Notes under the pieces: model-generated | Told to the model about the DNA's origin: nothing | Databases searched by the model: none | The model's input: only the letters and a program-made list of their open reading frames with translations | Part shown: positions 7,585 through 15,356 of the stretch, piece after piece | Position numbering within the stretch: the first letter of the stretch is position 1 | Layout: every line of letters starts with the position of its first letter | From: Candidatus Zixiibacteriota bacterium | GTDB lineage: Bacteria > Zixibacteria > MSB-5A5 > SM23-73-2 | Assembly (NCBI GenBank): GCA_030615745.1 | Contig: JAUWYR010000004.1 | Location: 15,685 to 79,684, forward strand | Direction: 5' to 3' | Length of the DNA stretch: 64,000 nt | Made by a program: the position numbers and the translations under genes

Positions 7585-10200
7585 ATGGAGAAGATAGGAA
7601 CCCCATTGATGAATCAATATTGTAAAATAAAATCTCTGTATCCACAAGAGATTTTGTTTTTCAGAATGGGGGATTTCTATGAGATGTTCGGAGAGGACGC
7701 CAAGATCGCATCAAAGATTTTGGGTATAGCTTTAACTTCACGGGCACATGGAAAATCGGAAAAAGTTCCTTTAGCTGGTGTCCCTTATCATTCAGCTGAA
7801 AAATATATATCACAATTATTAAGGGCCGGAAAGAAAGTGGTTATCTGTGAGCAAACAGAGGACCCCAAAACCGCAAAAGGGATTGTTAAAAGAGAGGTGG
7901 TTGAGCTTATCACCCCGGGAACAATAACCATCGATAGCCTTTTTGACTCGGATGAAAAAATTTTTTTAGCAAGCCTTACCTTTGATGAACAAAATGCTGG
8001 TCTGGCAGTTTTAGACCTTTCCACAGGCGAGTTCAAAGTTGAGGAGGATTCTTTTCAGAAAGTAGTGGAGAAAATAAACGCGATAAAGCCAAAGGAGATA
8101 CTTCTGCCTCAAAGACTCTCTGAGAAAAAATCACTTGAGCTTGAAGATTTAAAAAATCAAGCGACCCTTACCTTTCTTGATGATTACAAGTTCAGCTATG
8201 ATTATGCTTATCAAACCATCACCAGCCACTTCAAGACAGCATCTCTGGATGGCTTTGGGATCTCGGATTTAAACTTGGGAATCTCGTCTGCTGGAAGCAT
8301 CCTTTCTTATCTTGAGCAGACCAAAAAGACTTTCCTTTTGCACATCAATAAGATAACAAAGGCATCTTATGATGAGTGTATGTTTTTGGACTTCACCACC
8401 TTGAGAAATCTGGAGATATTTTCTCCTTTCAGCTCAACTGATTCAAAGGATTTTTCTTTTAAGAAAAATAGTCTATTCCACATTCTGAATAAGACCAAAA
8501 CCGCGATGGGAGCAAGGCTTTTAAAGGAATGGTTGAAAGCTCCCCTTTATAATGTGGAAAAGATAAAACAAAGGCAAAACTCAGTATCTGAGCTTTTGGA
8601 AAAAAGGGATAAAACGTTTGATCTTACAAAACTTTTAGACAAAATCCAGGATATAGAGAGGCTTGCTGGAAAGCTCGGTTATGGTAAAGCCAATCCAAAA
8701 GACCTTGTCGCACTGGGTTTGTCTTTGAAAAATGTTCCGGAGATTAAAAATCTTTTAAAAGAGTTTAACTCCGCTCTTTTGAAAAACATAAAAGAAAAAC
8801 TACCCGATACCTCTGAGATAGTCGATCTGATCCAATCCTCAATTGTGGATGACCCTCCTTCGGTTTTAACTGAGGGTGGAATTATAAAAAAAGGATACAG
8901 CCAAAAGCTTGATGAGTTAAAAGAAAAGATAAAAACATCCAGGGATTGGATAGCCACCCTTCAACAGACCGAGAGGGAAAAAACAAAAATCCCTACACTT
9001 AAGGTTGGTTTTAACCGGGTGTTCGGATATTATATAGAGATCACCAAGCGCCATCTTTCCAAGGTTCCAGAGGGGTATATACGAAAGCAGACTCTAATAA
9101 ATGCTGAGAGATTTGTCACCGAGGAGTTGAAAAAAAGGGAAGAGATAATCTTAGGTGCTGAGGAGAAAATCTTTGAACTCGAGCATGATCTTTTTTTAGA
9201 GATAAGGTCTAAGGTTGCAAAAAAAATTAAGGATATTCAGAAAACCTCTGAATACTTAGCCACTTTAGATATCTTGTTAAGTTTTAAGGAGGTGGTTTTA
9301 AATTATCGTTATGTTCGTCCTGAAATCGATTTAAGTGATGATATAATAATCGAGGATGGGAGACATCCGATTCTTGAACATCTGCTCGAAAAAGGATTTG
9401 TTCCAAATGATACAATAATCAATTCAGACGAAAAGATTCACATCATAACCGGACCGAATATGGCTGGAAAGTCAACCTATTTGAGGCAGGTTGGACTTAT
9501 AGTGCTTTTGGCTCAAGTTGGCTGTTTTGTTCCAGCTAAGAAAGCAAAAGTAGGTCTGGTGGACAGAATATTCACCAGGGTGGGTGCCTTGGATAGTATC
9601 GCAACAGGCAAAAGCACATTTTTGGTGGAGATGAACGAAACAGCCAATATATTAAACAATGCCACCTCGAAAAGCTTAATCCTTTTGGATGAGATCGGTA
9701 AGGGAACATCAACTTTTGATGGGCTTTCCATTGCCTGGGCTACAACTGAGTATATCCACTATCATCCCAAGCTTTGTTCCAGGACTTTAGTTGCAACCCA
9801 TTTCCACGAGTTAACTGAGTTAGCCAAACTTCTTCCAAAGGTAAGAAACTATCAGATAAAGGTTAAGGAATGGAAAGATGAGATAATATTTTTAAGAAAG
9901 ATCGTCCCCGGAGGATGCGATGACTCATTCGGAATTTATGTGGCAAAATTAGCTGGAGTTCCAAAGGAGGTCCTGGAAAGGTCAAGGGAGATATTGTTGA
10001 AATTAGAAGGAGAGGAGCTTTCTTACAAGAGGGTTTCAAAACCAGGGGCTTTCTCGCAAAAAAAATCTTATCAGTTAAGTATTTTTTCAGCTAAGGATAA
10101 CGAACTTGCTCAGGATTTGAAGAAAATTAATATAAATAAGTTGACACCTCTGGAGGCTTTGAATAAGTTGGAGGAGTTGAAGAGGAAAGCGGAAGAATAA
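7585..10200 (+). CDS. mutS: DNA mismatch repair protein MutS
   Basis: Recognises mispaired bases and loops. The N-terminus has FFRMGDFYEMF, containing the Phe-x-Glu mismatch-reading motif. The C-terminal ABC-type ATPase has Walker A GPNMAGKST at residues 623-631, ILLDEIGKGTS (Walker B region) and VATHFHEL. At 871 aa it is full length. mutS and mutL, normally neighbours, are here separated by about 2.4 kb holding a four-helix gene and a KAP ATPase gene, both of which look acquired. The stop TAA overlaps the beginning of a gaatgacggatgaa-type oligomer tract. Confidence 0.97.
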   Translation: MEKIGTPLMNQYCKIKSLYPQEILFFRMGDFYEMFGEDAKIASKILGIALTSRAHGKSEKVPLAGVPYHSAEKYISQLLRAGKKVVICEQTEDPKTAKGIVKREVVELITPGTITIDSLFDSDEKIFLASLTFDEQNAGLAVLDLSTGEFKVEEDSFQKVVEKINAIKPKEILLPQRLSEKKSLELEDLKNQATLTFLDDYKFSYDYAYQTITSHFKTASLDGFGISDLNLGISSAGSILSYLEQTKKTFLLHINKITKASYDECMFLDFTTLRNLEIFSPFSSTDSKDFSFKKNSLFHILNKTKTAMGARLLKEWLKAPLYNVEKIKQRQNSVSELLEKRDKTFDLTKLLDKIQDIERLAGKLGYGKANPKDLVALGLSLKNVPEIKNLLKEFNSALLKNIKEKLPDTSEIVDLIQSSIVDDPPSVLTEGGIIKKGYSQKLDELKEKIKTSRDWIATLQQTEREKTKIPTLKVGFNRVFGYYIEITKRHLSKVPEGYIRKQTLINAERFVTEELKKREEIILGAEEKIFELEHDLFLEIRSKVAKKIKDIQKTSEYLATLDILLSFKEVVLNYRYVRPEIDLSDDIIIEDGRHPILEHLLEKGFVPNDTIINSDEKIHIITGPNMAGKSTYLRQVGLIVLLAQVGCFVPAKKAKVGLVDRIFTRVGALDSIATGKSTFLVEMNETANILNNATSKSLILLDEIGKGTSTFDGLSIAWATTEYIHYHPKLCSRTLVATHFHELTELAKLLPKVRNYQIKVKEWKDEIIFLRKIVPGGCDDSFGIYVAKLAGVPKEVLERSREILLKLEGEELSYKRVSKPGAFSQKKSYQLSIFSAKDNELAQDLKKININKLTPLEALNKLEELKRKAEE

Positions 10201-10250
10201 TGAAGAATGACGGATGAAGAATGATTAATGACGAATGACGGATGACGAAT
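10201..10250. repeat. Left flank of the four-helix gene: degenerate gaatgacg tract
   Basis: An imperfect tandem tract built on atgacgaatga/gatgaaga words. It begins at the mutS stop and runs to the start of the four-helix gene. Its complement is seen right after that gene (10625-10654; both ends share gatgacgaat in inverted form), so the gene is bracketed by imperfect inverted repeats. Confidence 0.55.
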
Positions 10251-10625
10251 ATGGCGGTTTATAAAAAGTTTGAGGATTTGCCTGTGTGGATTTTGGCGAA
10301 GGATTTGGCGGTAAAAATATATCAGGTGAGCAAGGGAGAAAAATTTCGTAAGGATTATGCTTTGGTTGACCAGATTCGAAGGGCATCTATTTCTATTTCG
10401 AGTAATATCGCTGAGGGGTTTGAAAGGGGATCGAAAAAAGAATTTATTCAATTTCTCTATATAGCCAAGGGTTCTTTAGGTGAAGTGAGAAGTCAATTGC
10501 AAGTTTGCTTTGAACTGGGTTATATGAATGAGCAAAACCTGAAAACTCTTTTATTGCAGAGTTATGACCTCTCGAATCAATTAGGTGCTTTTATTTCATC
10601 AATTAAGAAGAGGATTAGAATTTAA
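10251..10625 (+). CDS. Four-helix bundle protein (23S rRNA intervening-sequence type)
   Basis: 124 aa, entirely helical, with the family words FEDLPVW near the start, DQIRRASISISSNIAEGFERGS in the centre and a LGEVRSQL helix after it. The family (TIGR02436/S23) was first found encoded inside intervening sequences of 23S rRNA genes and occurs widely as stand-alone copies; its function is unsettled. Start: ATG 10251 (MAVYKKFEDLPVW) fits the family; ATG 10242 is possible. It sits between imperfect inverted repeats directly downstream of mutS, recalling the hairpin-borne intervening sequences. Its last four codons and stop lie in a 65-bp direct repeat that recurs before mutL. Confidence 0.88.
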   Translation: MAVYKKFEDLPVWILAKDLAVKIYQVSKGEKFRKDYALVDQIRRASISISSNIAEGFERGSKKEFIQFLYIAKGSLGEVRSQLQVCFELGYMNEQNLKTLLLQSYDLSNQLGAFISSIKKRIRI

Positions 10626-10675
10626 TTCGTCATCATTCATCAATCATTCGTCATAATTTAAGGATGAAAAATAAG
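10611..10675 (+). repeat. 65-bp direct repeat, left copy bracketing the KAP gene
   Basis: 64 of 65 bases match 12563-12627 (the single difference is at 10618, g versus a). The repeat includes the last codons and stop of the four-helix gene and the start with the first four codons of mutL (MKNK). At 10675 the identity with mutL ends and unrelated sequence begins. This left copy therefore contains a dead copy of the mutL start. Confidence 0.92.
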
Positions 10676-10715
10676 CTTATCATATTACTCGCAGTTGACA
10701 GGAGGTTGGTTAAAA

Positions 10716-12440
10716 ATGGGGAATAAAAAACAAAAGCCTGCAAAAATCTTGTTGGATGTTCCTGTTGATGATGGGGTTTTAGGTTTTGATAATTATAGGG
10801 ATGCTTTGATAAATATTATCAAAAGCTCCGAACCAAGGTTCACTATTGGAATCTTCGGTGGCTGGGGAACTGGGAAGACTACTTTGATGAAGATGATGAA
10901 GAAAAAGTTGGATGATGAGGGAGAGGCTACGGTTTGGTTTAATCCCTGGGAATATGAGAAAGAGGAGCATTTGATAATTCCATTATTGCAAACAATTAAT
11001 TTTGAGCTTAAAGATAAGAAACTACTAAATCCTCAAACACTTAAAAAGTTTGGCAAAGCTATACTTGCTTTAACCTCTGGCTTTACCGCAAAAATACCGG
11101 TAATTGGAGTGGAACTTAGCCCTAAAGATGCTATAGAATCTTACCAGAAACTTTTCGAAAGTAAAAACCTTTCATCCCTTTATTTTGACCTTAAGCAACA
11201 GTTGAAGGATATCATTAAAGAACTTAAAGAAAAAGAGAAATCAAGAATGATAATCTTTGTTGATGACCTCGATAGATGTTTACCAGATAGGGCACTTCAG
11301 GTGTTAGAATCAGTGAAATTATTTTTGGATGCAGAAGGTTATGTTTTTGTATTGGGTTTAGACCGCAGTATCATTGAAAAGTGTGTTAACAGAAAATATG
11401 GCGAAAACTCAGGAATTAGTGGGACTGACTATATAAAGAAGATGATTCAGGTTCCTTTTAATTTACCTGGATTAAGGGAGCAGGAAGTTAAGGCTTATGT
11501 TAAACGATTACGAGACGAGATAAAAGGGACAGACGTAGAGGTATATGTTGAAAAGTATATTGACATAATTTCTAAAGGAATGGAGGCGAATCCGAGGGAG
11601 ATAAAAAGATTTATAAATAATTTCATTTTAATAAATCAAATAAGCGCAGGAGAAACAGAGCCCGATAAGTTATTAGTTTTGTTAATAATCCAGTTCAGAT
11701 GGGAGGGATTTTACAATGCACTAGCTGAATATAAGACAGATTTTCTGGCTTCGGTACTAGCATATACGGAGGAAGATAGAGACGTAAAATCTGAGCAGGG
11801 AAGAAAACAATTCCTAGAGCACTGGGGATACTTAGAGTTATTAGAAAAGACCTTAGATGATGACTTAAACTCTTTTTTGAAGGGGGAAGGTAAAATCTTA
11901 TTCGGAATCCAAGATTTAGACCCCTATATCCATTTTTCCAAAGCTGCAAAGATACCTGAAGCAGAAGTAAAAGCTCTTACAAAAGAAAAGTTAATTTCTT
12001 TATTAAGAAATGGAAGAATAGATGAGTTTAATAAAATTCGTCCACGCCCGACAGTAGATTTGGCAGGAGCTGATCTGAGCGGAACTCATTTAAGTGAAGC
12101 TAATCTGAGAGGAGCTAATCTGAGAGAAGCTAAGATGAGCGAATCTGATCTGCGCGGAGCCAATCTAGCGGAAGCAGATATAGGGAAAGCCCGCTTTTGG
12201 CGATCTAATCTAAGCGGAGCTGATTTAAATAGAATCATAATTGATGATTACACTATTTTTTTCAAAACAATCATTGAGAATGTCAAGAATCTATCGGAAG
12301 AAATAAGAGAGACATTAGATATTGAAATAGAAGACGGTGTTGAAAAAGCTACAAGCAAAGGGCTTTTCGAGAAAAAGGCGAAGGAAGAAAAGGTAGAATC
12401 GTCGGATATGAAATCTGACGCTACGAAAGAAAAATCATAA
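10716..12440 (+). CDS. KAP-family P-loop ATPase with C-terminal pentapeptide repeats
   Basis: 574 aa. Walker A (GGWGTGKTT) is near residues 48-56. Walker B (IIFVDDLDRC, about 178-187) is followed by a KAP-typical region (LESVKLFL, VLGLDR) and NPREIKRFINNF, a KAP/STAND-like sensor helix. The usual transmembrane insertion between the Walker motifs is not evident; only AILALTSGF and IPVIGVEL are hydrophobic. Residues about 447-507 are eleven pentapeptides of A(D/N)LxX type, forming a quadrilateral beta helix; a charged tail follows. The KAP family includes plasmid PifA, which blocks phage T7, so a defence role is a reasonable guess, not shown. ATG 10716 has caggagg upstream. The gene lies between 65-bp direct repeats separating mutL from its old neighbour. 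Confidence 0.85.
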   Translation: MGNKKQKPAKILLDVPVDDGVLGFDNYRDALINIIKSSEPRFTIGIFGGWGTGKTTLMKMMKKKLDDEGEATVWFNPWEYEKEEHLIIPLLQTINFELKDKKLLNPQTLKKFGKAILALTSGFTAKIPVIGVELSPKDAIESYQKLFESKNLSSLYFDLKQQLKDIIKELKEKEKSRMIIFVDDLDRCLPDRALQVLESVKLFLDAEGYVFVLGLDRSIIEKCVNRKYGENSGISGTDYIKKMIQVPFNLPGLREQEVKAYVKRLRDEIKGTDVEVYVEKYIDIISKGMEANPREIKRFINNFILINQISAGETEPDKLLVLLIIQFRWEGFYNALAEYKTDFLASVLAYTEEDRDVKSEQGRKQFLEHWGYLELLEKTLDDDLNSFLKGEGKILFGIQDLDPYIHFSKAAKIPEAEVKALTKEKLISLLRNGRIDEFNKIRPRPTVDLAGADLSGTHLSEANLRGANLREAKMSESDLRGANLAEADIGKARFWRSNLSGADLNRIIIDDYTIFFKTIIENVKNLSEEIRETLDIEIEDGVEKATSKGLFEKKAKEEKVESSDMKSDATKEKS

Positions 12441-12444
12441 TGGA

Positions 12445-12540
12445 GTCAATGTAGGGACGGTCCTCGTGGCTGTCCGCCTAAGGATTCGGACAGGGACCCC
12501 CCGCCAGAGGCGGGGGATTTCGCTATGCTCAACAAACCCT
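12445..12540. repeat. Composite intergenic hairpin element downstream of the KAP gene
   Basis: Nested palindromic words: a gtccg/cggac pair, then ccccgccagaggcgggg, then a gggatttcgctatgctcaacaaaccc segment. The reverse complement of that last segment matches, with two differences, the gggtttgttgagcgaagcgaaatccc segment near 19806-19831. The KAP-associated segment therefore carries the same class of dispersed element as other gaps in this chromosome. Confidence 0.6.
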
Positions 12541-12562
12541 GTCCTTACGTAAAACCAAAAAA

Positions 12563-12627
12563 AGGATTAAAATTTAATTCGTCATCATTCATCAATCATT
12601 CGTCATAATTTAAGGATGAAAAATAAG
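12563..12627 (+). repeat. 65-bp direct repeat, right copy at the mutL start
   Basis: Matches 10611-10675 with one mismatch. Here the repeat runs directly into the functional mutL reading frame. The inserted interval between the two copies is 10676-12562. Confidence 0.92.
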
Positions 12628-14376
12628 ATCACCATACTTCCCCAAGATTTGGTTAACAAAATCGCTGCTGGTGAGGTGGTGGAGCGTCCGGCATCTGTTG
12701 TCAAGGAGCTGGTTGAGAATTCGATCGATGCTAAGGCTAAAAGTATTAAGGTGAAAATAAGATTCGGCGGGGTGAAATTAATAGAAGTTACAGATGATGG
12801 GGAAGGGATGAATCCTGAGGATGCGGAGCTTTCTTTAAAAAGACATGCGACAAGCAAGATAAAAGAAAAAGACGACCTTTATAATATAAAAACCTTAGGT
12901 TTCAGAGGGGAAGCTCTACCATCCATTGCCTCTGTTTGCTTTTTGGAACTTTTAACAAGACAAAAAGATGCACTTTCAGGAACTTTTCTAAGCTTAGAAG
13001 CAGGTATGATAAAACAAAAAAAAGAGATCGGCGCGCCTTGTGGAACATCTGTAACTGTAAAAGAGCTTTTTTATAATACCCCTGCAAGGCTTAAGTTTTT
13101 AAAATCCAAACTCACTGAAACCAAACATATAATCGACCTTATACAGAATTATGCCTTAGCATATCCATCTCTATTATTTGAGCTCGAATCTGACCAGAGA
13201 ACTCTTCTGAATTTACCAGCTTCAATTTTAAAACAGAGAATAGCTGACATCTGGGGAAATGATCTGAAATCAAAATTGGTAGAGATGGAAAAAGAAAGGT
13301 CCGACCCTGAGATTTTCGGATTTTTAGGAAAGCCTGAACTCACAAGGTCTAATCGTTCTGAAATACGCATTTTCGTTAACAGAAGACCTGTGGTCTCAAG
13401 GGTCTTAAATCATGCTATACAATCGGGATATAGAGACCTTCTTCCACAGGGGAAATTTCCCTTTGCTTTTGCCTTTTTCGAGATAGACCCGGAAAAGATC
13501 GATGTGAACGTTCATCCAACAAAAAGGGAGATCAAATTCTCAAATGAACATCAAATCTACAATCTGCTATATTTGAAAGTGAAAAAGTCACTTAAGAGTT
13601 TTCAGACTATCCCTTCATACAATCTTTCATCTGAAAAATTGGTATCTGAAAAGTCCGAAAAAGCTAAAGTTGGAGAAAAAATAATTGATTATAGCACAAA
13701 AATGCAAAAACCCGACTTTATTCAGGAAAAGATAATTGATAAAATCTATCCTGCTGAAAAAAGGAAAGAAATTGAGCCAGAAGAAAAAACAACTTTTCAG
13801 AAAATTTGGCAAATCTTTGATCAATATATATTGGTCCAGAACGAAGATGAGTTATGGATTATCGACCAGCACGCAGCACATGAGAGGATACTTTATGAAG
13901 AAATAAGTGAGAATATAGGCAAAAGTGGTCTATTATCACAAAAGCTGCTTTTTCCAGAGACACTTGAGCTCTCTCCAAAAGAGTTTTTGATCTACCGGGA
14001 AAATTCCGATATTTTACTAAAGTTAGGATTTGAGGTGGAGCTTTTCGGTAAGAACAGCCTTTTAATTTCTGGGGTTCCATCTCTTTTAAAAAACCGGTCT
14101 GAAAAAAACTTTTTCTGTGAGCTTTTATCTGAGCTGGATGAAAATTTAAAAAAAGAAGGGGACAGGATAAAATCGGTTGCTAAAGCTTTTGCCTGTAAAT
14201 CAGCGATAAAATCAGGCCTGAGGCTTTCTTATGAGGAGATAAAAACACTTTACCAGAGTCTTTTATCAACAAAAAATCCCTTCAGTTGTCCTCATGGCAG
14301 ACCAACCATTATAAAAATATCACTTGAAGAGCTCGATAAAAAGTTTATGCGAAGCATTCTTCGAAAAAGAACCTGA
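12616..14376 (+). CDS. mutL: DNA mismatch repair protein MutL (endonuclease type)
   Basis: GHKL ATPase partner of MutS. N-terminal motifs: IAAGEVVERP, ENSIDA, DDGEGM and LGFRGEAL. The C-terminal domain carries the metal-dependent nicking motif DQHA-x2-E-x4-E (DQHAAHERILYE, about residues 416-427) plus ACKSA and CPHGRP. It should therefore nick DNA itself, which fits organisms without MutH. 586 aa. The start and first four codons lie in a 65-bp repeat copied upstream of the KAP gene. The last residues (MRSILRKRT) extend past the usual end and are encoded by a 17-bp dispersed element (14349-14365). Confidence 0.96.
   Translation: MKNKITILPQDLVNKIAAGEVVERPASVVKELVENSIDAKAKSIKVKIRFGGVKLIEVTDDGEGMNPEDAELSLKRHATSKIKEKDDLYNIKTLGFRGEALPSIASVCFLELLTRQKDALSGTFLSLEAGMIKQKKEIGAPCGTSVTVKELFYNTPARLKFLKSKLTETKHIIDLIQNYALAYPSLLFELESDQRTLLNLPASILKQRIADIWGNDLKSKLVEMEKERSDPEIFGFLGKPELTRSNRSEIRIFVNRRPVVSRVLNHAIQSGYRDLLPQGKFPFAFAFFEIDPEKIDVNVHPTKREIKFSNEHQIYNLLYLKVKKSLKSFQTIPSYNLSSEKLVSEKSEKAKVGEKIIDYSTKMQKPDFIQEKIIDKIYPAEKRKEIEPEEKTTFQKIWQIFDQYILVQNEDELWIIDQHAAHERILYEEISENIGKSGLLSQKLLFPETLELSPKEFLIYRENSDILLKLGFEVELFGKNSLLISGVPSLLKNRSEKNFFCELLSELDENLKKEGDRIKSVAKAFACKSAIKSGLRLSYEEIKTLYQSLLSTKNPFSCPHGRPTIIKISLEELDKKFMRSILRKRT
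14349..14365 (-). repeat. Dispersed element family D, copy in the 3' end of mutL
   Basis: gcgaagcattcttcgaa is the exact reverse complement of ttcgaagaatgcttcgc, found in truB (27924-27940) and in the gap before smpB (39263-39279). It encodes part of the extra C-terminal tail of MutL. The word is itself nearly palindromic (ttcgaag...cttcg). Confidence 0.6.
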
Positions 14377-14384
14377 ATTTTATT

Positions 14385-15302
14385 ATGGATAAGGTTTTGG
14401 TTATCACCGGTCCAACTGGTGTTGGTAAAACCAAAGTCTCAATTGAAGTTGCCGATATATTAAAAGGTGAGATAATTTCTTGCGATTCAAGGCAGATTTA
14501 TCGAGGAATGGATATTGGCACAGCCAAACCCAGAAAAGACCAAAGAAAAAAAGTTTTACATCATCTTTTAGACCTTGCCTTTCCAGACCAGAAATTCTCA
14601 GCAGCAGATTATGCAAAAGAGGCAAAAAAGAAAATAAAGGATGTGATAAAAAAAGGGAAAATCCCTGTAGTTGTCGGAGGTTCTGGATTATATCTTAGGG
14701 CACTTTGCAAAGGATTTTTTAAAGGTCCTAAAGGGGATGAAAGAATTAGACGAAAACTGAAAAAAGAAATGGAAAGCTTTGGTAAAAATTATCTTTACCT
14801 GAAGCTAAAACAAATCGATCCGGAGGCTGCTTTAAGAATACATCCAAATGATGAACATAGAATCATAAGAGCTCTGGAAGTATATGAACTCACAGGTAAA
14901 AAGATCTCCCAGTTTCAAAAAGAAGGGGAGTATGAGCCAGAGGAGTTTAAATTTATTAAGTTCGGTCTAACTTTAAAAAGGGATAAGCTATACCAAAGAA
15001 TCGACCAGAGAGTTGACCAGATGATAAAAGATGGTCTTTTAGAAGAAGTAAAACAGTTGAAAAAGATGGGTTATTCTCCTGAACTTTTGCCCCTCAGGAC
15101 TTTTGGTTATAAGGAGTTATTTTCTTATCTTGGGGGGAAAATCGATCTGGAAGAAGCAATTGAACTGATTAAACTTAACACTCATCATTATGCAAAAAGA
15201 CAGATCACCTGGTTCAAAAAGGAAAAAGATATAATTTGGCTCGATGCAGAGAAAAACAATTTGGTATCTGAGATCGTTCAAATATTTTCAAAAAATGCTT
15301 GA
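14385..15302 (+). CDS. miaA: tRNA dimethylallyltransferase
   Basis: Adds the dimethylallyl group to A37 of tRNAs reading UNN codons. P-loop GPTGVGKTK is at residues 8-16. CDSRQIYRGMDIGTAKP follows (substrate Asp and Arg), then VVGGSGLYLRAL and, near the C-terminus, GYKEL with the YAKRQ(I/T)TWF signature. Length 305 aa is normal. It lies 8 bp after mutL in the widespread mutS-mutL-miaA order. It uses DMAPP from the same isoprenoid route as dxs and ispA. Its stop overlaps a promoter for the next gene. Confidence 0.96.
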   Translation: MDKVLVITGPTGVGKTKVSIEVADILKGEIISCDSRQIYRGMDIGTAKPRKDQRKKVLHHLLDLAFPDQKFSAADYAKEAKKKIKDVIKKGKIPVVVGGSGLYLRALCKGFFKGPKGDERIRRKLKKEMESFGKNYLYLKLKQIDPEAALRIHPNDEHRIIRALEVYELTGKKISQFQKEGEYEPEEFKFIKFGLTLKRDKLYQRIDQRVDQMIKDGLLEEVKQLKKMGYSPELLPLRTFGYKELFSYLGGKIDLEEAIELIKLNTHHYAKRQITWFKKEKDIIWLDAEKNNLVSEIVQIFSKNA

Positions 15303-15327
15303 CACTATTTTTGAATTTATATATATA
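15299..15327 (+). promoter_or_regulatory. Promoter of the LysM transglycosylase gene
   Basis: TTGACA at 15299-15304 overlaps the miaA stop. TATATA follows in an AT-alternating stretch (best at 15322-15327, 17-bp spacer; 15320-15325 is also possible). The coding start is 15357, with aaggagaa just upstream. Confidence 0.6.
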
Positions 15328-15356
15328 TCAACAAGTTATCTTTTAAGGAGAAGAAA

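Noticed and set aside
10661-10725. Short frame starting with a second copy of the mutL start (MKNKLII...)
   Set aside because: Stops after 20 codons; it is the dead left copy of the duplicated mutL start, not a gene.
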